5,367 nucleotides of DNA. It comes from CAYHKY01 sp964357355 (GTDB lineage Bacteria; Patescibacteriota; Microgenomatia; UBA10105). The notes under the pieces are model-generated. The model was not told where the DNA came from. It was given only the letters and a program-made list of their open reading frames with translations, and did not search any database. The stretch is from NCBI GenBank assembly GCA_964357355.1, contig CAYHKY010000086.1:1-5367 (forward strand). Reading direction: 5' to 3'. Positions 1-5,367 of this stretch are shown here, one piece after another (position 1 is the stretch's first letter; every line of letters starts with the position of its first letter). Both the position numbers and the translations under genes were made by a program.

Positions 1-219
1 GAATCCATTATCAAGTCCCTGTTCTCCCAAATCAGTACTCACCACACCCAGAACCGTATCCGGTTTGATATCACTTTTATGTAATGACAAATAAGTACCG
101 CGTACTTTTGCCTGTTCAGCTAATTTTATGAAGTATTTTTGCGAAACTTTGTGTGACTCACCCTTAATCTTTAACACCGGCTTTTCTATTTCCGCACCAT
201 ATGTAGTTGGCATTTGCAT
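1..219 (-). CDS. Partial CDS, possible carboxylate-amine ligase (GCS/amidoligase-like) N-terminus
   Basis: The first 73 codons of a gene that runs off the left edge of the window. The protein begins MQMPTTYGAEIEKPVL and reaches LGEQGLDNGF at the edge. A Gly-x-Glu-x-Glu strand (GAEIE, residues 8-12) at the extreme N-terminus is typical of the glutamate-cysteine ligase/amidoligase fold, where these acidic residues help bind metal-ATP. The later GEQGLDNGF would fit an active-site loop. This is family-level resemblance only, because the catalytic core is outside the window. The start at 219 lies 3 nt after the TAA of the upstream 1039-residue gene and in the same frame; a second ATG at 213 is an alternative. 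The nearest Shine-Dalgarno-like run is GGAAGG at 235-240, about 15 nt upstream and so rather far. Coupling by termination-reinitiation is likely. That it is a real gene is fairly sure; the function is tentative. Confidence 0.6.
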   Translation of the reverse strand, partial: MQMPTTYGAEIEKPVLKIKGESHKVSQKYFIKLAEQAKVRGTYLSLHKSDIKPDTVLGVVSTDLGEQGLDNGF

Positions 220-222
220 ATT

Positions 223-3200
223 TTACTTTATTTTCCTTCCGTCAGGCAAAACCATTTCTGCTTTTTCTTCCCAAGCATCACCTCCGGGAAGACTTTTGAC
301 TTCTCTGGTCAGCCTCCACGCTCTGACTAAATTTCGCGGATCCGCTAAATCCCGGGGGCTTTGGAATTGTCCAAATTGAGCCGCAAGTTTCTCGGCATGA
401 GCAGGTGATAATTTATCACTTTTATCTTCCATTTGCCCAAATGCTACTTGTAAATCCCTCCACATCCGCCCCGGAGTGACTTTTGCTCCGGTTTCAGGTT
501 GCGGGGGTGGCGGAGCGGAAACTCTTGTACCTGGTAATTCAATGCTGCGCTCAGGTTCAGGATTTACTTGAGCATCTGCAAGTTGCGGAAGTATCGCATG
601 CAAATTGGGTAGTTTTGGCAAGTTTAATTTTGGTCTTTTGGTGTCCGCACTCCAGTCTTGATCGCCTTGTGATGGTTTCGCTTTAGCAGGTTTTCTATTA
701 GTTCTCTGACGATTACCGGAATCTCGTGTTCCAGCACCTAAATGGTTTTCTATTTCACTCATTTGTTGATTATCTTCAATTGGCGTTGAATAAGATCCAA
801 CCGCTAAATCCGGGTAAGTCCCAACAGGTGAACCACTTTCACCAAGTGATTGAGACAATGCATCCGGATAAATTTTCCCGTTCGATTTTTTTATTCTTCC
901 ATCTACCCGACTTTGAGATCCATTATTTGATGCACTTGCTCTTTCGATTGCTCGGGCTTGTCGAAGTGCTTCTTTATCTGCAATCCTTTGTTGCCTAACT
1001 TTTTCCCTATCAGCTCGTATAAGATCTGTTTCTTCTCTCATTTCCGCCCGAGTATTTCTGATAGCTCCAAAAATGCTCACTCGAGGTTCAACCGGTCTCG
1101 AATCAGTTAAATCAGTATCAACTGGTGGTTGATTTGTGACTTGATTGTCCCCGGACCGAGTTAACTGTCCCGCGGCAAAATCTACGGCTTTCCCAACAGC
1201 GGTTGCAGCAAGCAGTCCACCTATTTGTAATACTCTTCCCATTTTTTCAATTGTTTGCCGATTATTTTCGATTGCATCTGCAACAGTTTCAATCGCATCT
1301 CCGGCACGATCCCCTGAGAAAACAACTTCTGTCGTAAGTACTCCGGCACCATGACTCAACACGTGCGCTAACGCGTTGAATGCGTGTATCACCATGGTCT
1401 GTACGCGATGTTGATCTATAAATGTTGCTCTATCAAGCAGTTGTTGACCTGCCCGAGTGTCCGATCCGACCTGCATTTGCGGAACTCCCATTGGGGATTG
1501 CAGATCTGCTAAAGTTTCCGTATGTCGGGCTGTAATTTTAGCGGATGATAAATTTCGGATTTGAGCAAGGATTGCTTGTTTTCTCATCTCATCAGCACTT
1601 TCCAATTCTTTTGCCAAATCACGAACCTGCTCACCTGCATTTCCTGATGAAGACGACGTGGAAGGAGTTTCTATCCACGGTATTTTTAAAATAGGATCTT
1701 TACCGGCAGGTATATTTCCTAATAAATCTTCCCAAGTCATTTTAACTGGATCAGCAGTTAATACATTTGATTCTTCCTGATCAAGTCCGGGTCTTAAATT
1801 CGCGGCACCACCTCCAGATGGTCTGTATGGTGGTATCGGCGTGATTGATATCCCGCCGGAACCATGATCACCTCCATCAGCAGATCTTCTATTGGTATCA
1901 GGTTTTTCATTTCCGTTATTTCCATCACTTTTTAGTAAGGGTAATTTATTCTGTACTTCCGGTAACTGTTCAAATTGTTTCAGAAACACTTCATATGCTG
2001 ATAGACCTTCATCCGGTGATCCCGGATTTATAGTCTGTGCGATAGCCATTATGTCATTTATTGCACTCATGACTCTGTGTTTCGCGACTGCATCTAACTC
2101 ACCGCCATCTCCGCCACCGCCTACATCTTTATGTATCCCTGCTGTACTCCATTGACCCAATGGCATTTCATTACTTTCAACATAATAAGGAGGCGAACCT
2201 TTACCGATATGTCTAAATAATGCCATGGCTTGATTCTTAGTGTGAATTTCCGGAGGCAAGTTCGCGACCAAACGCTGTCTGACTACACCAAATTGTCTTT
2301 CCATCACATTACCCGCGTTTAGACAAAAACTTGCTTCACTACTGGGACCGACATCCCGCCATACCAATATATGGTAAGCTGCATAACGCATTGCCTGTAA
2401 TGCCGGATTTTCTACAATCCCATCTGCGTGATTGGTACCTGCGCTAATCAAATCCCAAAGAGCTTTACGTAAAACTGGATCATAGTTAGCTAAGAATGTG
2501 AGTTTATCAACCAGTCCATCAATTAATTCAACTAATTCCGGAGACCATTCCTGATCGTTTTCAAAACTTATATCTATATCTGGAAAGTACTTTTCTATAA
2601 ATTTACCCATCATCATGTTTGAGGTGTCTCTCACTGCTCTTAATTGGGTTGCTTTCTCAGGATTATTAGCGTGATTACAAAATATCGCGGCGTTCACGCC
2701 GTTTGCCACTTTTAGTTTTGGACTGGGTAGCCCCATTTTACGAAATCTGTCTATAATTTGCACAAAAGGTACAATATTTGAAATAAGACGTGGTGAAATT
2801 GCTTCACTTCCGCCGTATGCCACACGAAGTTCCCAGTTTGCAATTTCATTCGGATCGACACAAGCGGCTGCGATTCGATCTATTAATAAATCTATGCTAT
2901 TTATAGAATGAAACGGTTGTTCTTTGCCATCTTTTTTTGAATCTCCGAACATTGAACAAATAACAGCATTAATGATTTGTTCATAATTTCCCCAGACAAG
3001 AACATTCTCACCACTTTCAGGTTGGGGAGCTACATGAATCGGAGTTCTATACTCCCGACGATCCTTCTCATCGATATCCGTTAAAGAAACTCCAGGTCCT
3101 GCTTCATAATCATTGGTTAACATGACCCGAGCTTGCGCTAATCGAACAAGAATTTGGCGCTTGACAATACCTCTATTTATAATTGCAGGTCCGGGAAAGG

Positions 3201-3342
3201 GTATTTCTGTATGTGGATCTTGTTCTATCAAAGCTTGTAAAGCATGTAAACGATCAGCAGTTAAACTTTTCCAATCAACGGGTATCTCTGCTGCTGCTGA
3301 TAATTGCTCTTTTGTGTTTGATTTTATTTCTGGTTGACTCAT
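223..3342 (-). CDS. Large mosaic hypothetical protein (1039 aa), unknown function
   Basis: I do not recognise a family. Residues about 20-470 look folded: helical, with distinctive stretches such as NWELRVAYGG (169-178), KLKVANGVNAAIFCNHANN (209-227) and YHILVWRDVG (323-332). An Rossmann-type or synthetase-like fold is conceivable but unproven. A Gly run lies at 408-414. Residues about 470-570 are Gly/Ser/Pro/Asn-rich and probably disordered. Residues 570-730 are again helical, with a weak hydrophobic stretch at 704-717. Residues 763-802 form a highly charged, Arg/Glu-rich helix (possible coiled coil). A second disordered Ser/Pro/Lys-rich linker (803-955, with PPPP at 944-947) leads to a compact C-terminal segment (957-1039). 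There is no signal peptide and no convincing membrane span. The ATG at 3342 is chosen because an in-frame TAG lies at 3364-3366 and no ATG occurs between; no clear Shine-Dalgarno precedes it. It is followed 3 nt later by an in-frame partial gene, suggesting one operon. Confidence 0.85.
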   Translation of the reverse strand: MSQPEIKSNTKEQLSAAAEIPVDWKSLTADRLHALQALIEQDPHTEIPFPGPAIINRGIVKRQILVRLAQARVMLTNDYEAGPGVSLTDIDEKDRREYRTPIHVAPQPESGENVLVWGNYEQIINAVICSMFGDSKKDGKEQPFHSINSIDLLIDRIAAACVDPNEIANWELRVAYGGSEAISPRLISNIVPFVQIIDRFRKMGLPSPKLKVANGVNAAIFCNHANNPEKATQLRAVRDTSNMMMGKFIEKYFPDIDISFENDQEWSPELVELIDGLVDKLTFLANYDPVLRKALWDLISAGTNHADGIVENPALQAMRYAAYHILVWRDVGPSSEASFCLNAGNVMERQFGVVRQRLVANLPPEIHTKNQAMALFRHIGKGSPPYYVESNEMPLGQWSTAGIHKDVGGGGDGGELDAVAKHRVMSAINDIMAIAQTINPGSPDEGLSAYEVFLKQFEQLPEVQNKLPLLKSDGNNGNEKPDTNRRSADGGDHGSGGISITPIPPYRPSGGGAANLRPGLDQEESNVLTADPVKMTWEDLLGNIPAGKDPILKIPWIETPSTSSSSGNAGEQVRDLAKELESADEMRKQAILAQIRNLSSAKITARHTETLADLQSPMGVPQMQVGSDTRAGQQLLDRATFIDQHRVQTMVIHAFNALAHVLSHGAGVLTTEVVFSGDRAGDAIETVADAIENNRQTIEKMGRVLQIGGLLAATAVGKAVDFAAGQLTRSGDNQVTNQPPVDTDLTDSRPVEPRVSIFGAIRNTRAEMREETDLIRADREKVRQQRIADKEALRQARAIERASASNNGSQSRVDGRIKKSNGKIYPDALSQSLGESGSPVGTYPDLAVGSYSTPIEDNQQMSEIENHLGAGTRDSGNRQRTNRKPAKAKPSQGDQDWSADTKRPKLNLPKLPNLHAILPQLADAQVNPEPERSIELPGTRVSAPPPPQPETGAKVTPGRMWRDLQVAFGQMEDKSDKLSPAHAEKLAAQFGQFQSPRDLADPRNLVRAWRLTREVKSLPGGDAWEEKAEMVLPDGRKIK

Positions 3343-3394
3343 ATGATTACTTTGAAAAAATGACTATAGCCTACATACTTGAAATTGTTCCGGC

Positions 3395-3422
3395 CATATA
3401 CCCCTCTAAGCTGCTATTGCAA
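3395..3422 (-). promoter_or_regulatory. Weak candidate promoter for the 1039-residue gene
   Basis: On the minus strand: TTGCAA (3417-3422, 4 of 6), a 16-bp spacer, and TATATG (3395-3400, 4 of 6). It lies after the terminator and about 50 bp before the ATG at 3342, where an independent promoter would be expected. Another -10-like TATAGT (3363-3368) lacks a good -35. Low confidence. Confidence 0.25.
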
Positions 3423-3438
3423 CCTAACAGGCTTGCAA
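3417..3438. repeat. Inverted repeat TTGCAA with short loop, upstream of the 1039-residue gene
   Basis: TTGCAACC (3417-3424) pairs with GG (3430-3431) plus TTGCAA (3433-3438), with one bulged base and a 5-nt loop, giving 8 bp. It overlaps the candidate -35 box of the weak promoter below, so it could be an operator or a leader hairpin. Support is the symmetry alone. Confidence 0.4.
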
Positions 3439-3464
3439 ACCAACGTAAGACGGGTATACACCAC

Positions 3465-3487
3465 AAAAAAACCCTCCTTTTGGAGGG
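3465..3487 (-). terminator. Rho-independent terminator
   Basis: In the minus-strand RNA, CCCUCC-AAAA-GGAGGG forms a 6-bp G+C-rich stem with a 4-nt loop, followed at once by seven U (A-tract at 3465-3471 on the plus strand). No U-run follows on the plus strand, so it is directional. It ends the predicted RNA and any typA read-through, and separates both from the 1039-residue gene. Confidence 0.9.
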
Positions 3488-3596
3488 CTGATTAGTTTGA
3501 AAAACTGAGATTTTATTTCACACTACCCTCCGCATCCTAGGTAAGGATGACAAAAAGGAGAGCAATGAGAAATAAAACTCGTGATTTCATGTAGCT
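3465..3596 (-). ncRNA. Predicted structured RNA of about 130 nt (small RNA or attenuator leader)
   Basis: A promoter at 3603-3630 and an intrinsic terminator at 3465-3487, both on the minus strand, bracket a region with no plausible ORF. The core is one long hairpin, 3507-3580. From base to tip in the minus-strand RNA: a 3-bp stem (with one bulge), 9 bp (UUUUAUUUC with GAAAUAAAA), a U-U mismatch, 11 continuous pairs including three G-U wobbles (CAUUGCUCUCC with GGAGGGUAGUG), a 7-by-1 asymmetric internal loop, and a 6-bp apical stem (CAUCCU/AGGAUG) with a 5-nt loop. The three wobbles would be A-C mismatches in a plus-strand transcript, so the fold favours the minus strand. I see no match to the SRP RNA GGAAG motif, a T-box, tmRNA or RNase P. 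A 6S-like RNA is possible, but the large central bubble is lacking. Confidence 0.55.
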
Positions 3597-3602
3597 TAGG
3601 GT

Positions 3603-3630
3603 ATTATAGCAATTATAAATCTAAAATCAA
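3603..3630 (-). promoter_or_regulatory. Predicted sigma70-type promoter with extended -10
   Basis: On the minus strand: -35 TTGATT (3625-3630, 4 of 6 matches to TTGACA), a 16-bp spacer, and -10 TATAAT (3603-3608, perfect), preceded by TGC, which makes an extended -10 (TGnTATAAT). The predicted start is near 3596. It would drive the structured RNA that ends at the terminator at 3465 and, on read-through, the 1039-residue gene. Confidence 0.65.
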
Positions 3631-3660
3631 GTTCTATAGTGTGTAATGAGAATTAAAACA

Positions 3661-3678
3661 TTTGATATAGTTTGATAT
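3661..3678. repeat. Tandem TTTGATAT repeat, 10-bp period
   Basis: TTTGATAT occurs at 3661-3668 and again at 3671-3678, exactly one helical turn apart. The repeats lie about 30 bp upstream of the -35 box at 3625-3630, a position suited to an activator site. AT-rich chance repetition is possible. Confidence 0.35.
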
Positions 3679-3708
3679 TACCTTTAAGGGTGACACCTTG
3701 AAAGGTAA
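3678..3708 (-). repeat. Inverted repeat just downstream of typA
   Basis: TTACCTTT (3678-3685) pairs perfectly with AAAGGTAA (3701-3708). The stem continues inward with AAGG (3686-3689) against CCTT (3696-3699) around a one-base bulge at 3700, closing a 6-nt loop. This gives about 12 bp beginning 8 nt after the typA stop. No U-tract follows on the minus strand, so it is not a canonical intrinsic terminator. It may protect the typA mRNA 3' end, act as a factor-dependent stop, or be a protein site. Confidence 0.6.
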
Positions 3709-3716
3709 CATTTCAT

Positions 3717-5367
3717 TCATCTGGAATCAAAAGCAGCTCGTTCGCTGACCTTTCTAAGCGTAGAAGGGAGAATTTTTTTACGCAGGCGTAAATTTTTGGG
3801 TGTAACCTCCAAAAGTTCGTCTTCCGCGATAAAATCCAGCGCCTGTTCAAGCGTTAAAACCGTCGGTGGTGTCAGCGAGACAGCAATATCCGCATTTTCG
3901 CTCCTGACATTGGTCAGTTTTTTCCCTTTACAGACGTTTACTTCAATATCAAAAGCCCTATTGGCAACCCCCACTACCATGCCTTCATAAACATCGACTC
4001 CGGGACCGATAAAAAGCATCCCCCGCTCTTGGGCATTTTCCAGACCATAGGCAAGTGACGCACCCGGTCGAAGAGCTATCAGGGCACCATTTCGGGGAAC
4101 TTGCTTCTTAGTGGTTTTGGGGAAATAACCGAGGAAATAAGTGTTTAGAATTGCTGTTCCACGGGTTTTAGTCAATAAACTATTGCGGATTCCTAACAAA
4201 TTCGCACTCGAAATTTTGTAGACGAAACGGGTAGTATTATTCAGCTCTCCGCGCATATCAGTCAGTTCCCCCTGCCGTTTTGCCAATTCTTCGGTAATAA
4301 TACCTACATAGTCAGTTGAAACATCAATGGTCACTTCTTCAAACGGTTCGCAAACCACACCGTCAACAGTTTTGAAGATAACCTGCGGTTTGGAAACTTC
4401 CAACTCAAAACCTTCCCGGCGCATCGTTTCGATGAGCACCGCCAAATGGAGTTCTCCCCGACCTGCAACAACGAAATTTGACCCTTCCGGATCCGGCTCA
4501 ATCCTAAGTCCCACATTGGTTTCTTTTTCTTTCACTAAACGGTCTTTGATATGGGAAGATGTGACAAATTTACCTTCTTTTCCCGAAAGCGGACTGGTAT
4601 TGGGACCTATCGTCACTTTGATAGTCGGATCCTCAACTTCGATTTTGGGTAAACTTACAGGATACCCTGGATCAGTCACGGTCTGACCGATGGTGAGTTG
4701 GGGAATCCCGGCTAAAGCCACAATGTCTCCGGAAACAACAGTCTCGACTTCCTGCCTCGTCAACCCCACGCTCGTAAACAATTTCTGTGCTTTGTAACTA
4801 CCGATTATCCGGTTGTCTTCAACCAGTACGATATTCGCATTTTTTGTCAACTTCCCGCCTGAGACTTTGCCGATACATAACTTACCTACGTAATTGTCAT
4901 AATCCAGTGTGGAAACCTGCATTTGAAATGGTTTTTCAGTTCCCAATGCACTATTTGGGACCTGGGACACGATGGTCTCAAAAAGTGGATTTAAGTTCCC
5001 CGGCAACTCCGGGGCATATACTGAGGGTAAATCCCGAAACACTTTGCCATCCCTGCCCACTCCGTAAAGAGTAATGAAATGCAGTTCATCCTCATGGGCT
5101 GCCATATCAAGAAACAGGGATTCTATTTCCGACAAAACTTCTGCCGGACGGGCATCTTTGCGGTCTATTTTGTTAATGAGGACGATGAGTTTCAGTTTGG
5201 CGGCTAAGGCTTTCTTCAACACAAATTTGGTTTGCGGTAATGGGCCTTCTGCTGCATCTACTAAAAGCAGCGCCCCGCTGGCCATATTTAAAACCCGTTC
5301 CACTTGCCCGCCAAAATCGGCATGGCCTGGGGTGGCGATGATATTGACTTTAATATTTTCGTAAAAG
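3717..5367 (-). CDS. typA: TypA/BipA translational GTPase, N-terminus outside the window
   Basis: A ribosome-associated GTPase of the EF-G/LepA class, involved in ribosome assembly and stress adaptation. The visible part is 549 codons (first whole codon at 5366, Phe = residue 1). About 60 N-terminal residues, including the P-loop and switch I, are missing. Seen in order: G3 region ATPGHADFGG (11-20), G4 NKID (65-68), a degenerate G5 (YGVGRDG, 101-107), domain II from about 143, SGKEGKFVTS (261-270), GRGELHL (302-308), EF-G-like domain about 340-410, and the TypA-specific C-terminal domain with GPGVDVYEGM (454-463) and the hallmark KGKKLTNVR (480-488). Two departures stand out: Ala replaces the G3 Asp, and SSANLLG (386-392) stands where most TypA proteins have a PSRGLIG-like motif. 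The reading frame is open through 5303, so the GTG there is an internal Val, not a start. The stop is TGA. Identity is secure. Confidence 0.97.
   Translation of the reverse strand, partial: FYENIKVNIIATPGHADFGGQVERVLNMASGALLLVDAAEGPLPQTKFVLKKALAAKLKLIVLINKIDRKDARPAEVLSEIESLFLDMAAHEDELHFITLYGVGRDGKVFRDLPSVYAPELPGNLNPLFETIVSQVPNSALGTEKPFQMQVSTLDYDNYVGKLCIGKVSGGKLTKNANIVLVEDNRIIGSYKAQKLFTSVGLTRQEVETVVSGDIVALAGIPQLTIGQTVTDPGYPVSLPKIEVEDPTIKVTIGPNTSPLSGKEGKFVTSSHIKDRLVKEKETNVGLRIEPDPEGSNFVVAGRGELHLAVLIETMRREGFELEVSKPQVIFKTVDGVVCEPFEEVTIDVSTDYVGIITEELAKRQGELTDMRGELNNTTRFVYKISSANLLGIRNSLLTKTRGTAILNTYFLGYFPKTTKKQVPRNGALIALRPGASLAYGLENAQERGMLFIGPGVDVYEGMVVGVANRAFDIEVNVCKGKKLTNVRSENADIAVSLTPPTVLTLEQALDFIAEDELLEVTPKNLRLRKKILPSTLRKVSERAAFDSR

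Noticed and set aside
1164..1233. Membrane segment in the large protein around residues 704-726
   Set aside because: The hydrophobic run is only about 14 residues before Lys and Asp interrupt it, and is Ala/Gly-rich; an amphipathic helix is more likely.
128..2155. Several plus-strand open frames of 60-90 codons within 128-2155
   Set aside because: They lie opposite the 1039-residue gene, have unlikely composition (rich in Ser, Phe, Cys, His) and show no family motifs; they are antisense shadows.
3113..3491. Plus-strand open frames at 3113-3337 and 3183-3491
   Set aside because: They overlap the start of the large gene; the second runs through the terminator hairpin, which argues against coding use.
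3465..3600. SRP RNA, T-box leader or 6S RNA as the identity of the structured transcript
   Set aside because: There is no GGAAG-type SRP loop, no T-box ACC bulge motif and no large symmetric 6S bubble; only 6S remains as a remote option.
5301..5303. GTG at 5303 as the start of typA
   Set aside because: The frame stays open to the window edge and encodes the expected TPGHADFGG upstream, so this is an internal Val codon.
4327..5364. Plus-strand frames and a 61-codon minus-strand frame (4331-4516) within typA
   Set aside because: All overlap a certain typA in other frames, without independent support.
1..5367. CRISPR array, tRNA/rRNA gene, insertion sequence or recoded UGA
   Set aside because: No spaced repeat array, tRNA-like cloverleaf or transposase was seen; the long frames lack internal TGA and typA ends in TGA at the expected place.

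Overview
The window is 5.4 kb of bacterial DNA, and every gene I can support reads on the minus strand. It looks like a Candidate Phyla Radiation (Patescibacteria) genome, perhaps a Microgenomates-type lineage. That placement is inference. It rests on a divergent TypA/BipA GTPase, a very large low-complexity hypothetical protein with no family I recognise, and modest G+C. TypA ends in TGA and neither long reading frame contains an internal TGA, so the standard bacterial code fits and a UGA-recoding CPR lineage does not.

Layout in the direction of transcription, from high to low coordinates. (1) 5367-3717: typA/bipA, complete at its C-terminus, with its N-terminus (P-loop and switch I) beyond the window edge. 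(2) 3716-3343: a 374-base gap that is not empty. It holds a strong inverted repeat just after typA, a tandem 8-base repeat, a good sigma70-type promoter with extended -10, a 74-nt near-continuous hairpin, and a textbook intrinsic terminator. Together these predict a structured transcript of about 130 nt (a small RNA or a transcription attenuator). (3) 3342-223: a 1039-residue mosaic protein of unknown function. It has an apparently folded N-terminal part, long disordered linkers, a charged helix and a compact C-terminal segment. (4) 219-1: the first 73 codons of a further gene whose N-terminus resembles the glutamate-cysteine ligase/amidoligase fold (weak call). It starts 3 nt after the stop of the large gene and in the same frame.

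The large protein and the partial downstream gene are almost certainly co-transcribed and translationally coupled, so they probably act together. typA is probably separate, because the terminator lies between it and the large gene. The most interesting element is the predicted structured RNA: promoter, hairpin and terminator all point the same way, and the hairpin's G-U pairs make it more stable on that strand. A GGAGGG in its 3' arm could also pair with the 5' arm of the terminator, so it could act as an attenuator controlling the large gene. A second oddity is that TypA has Ala where the G3 motif (DTPGH) normally has its conserved Asp.
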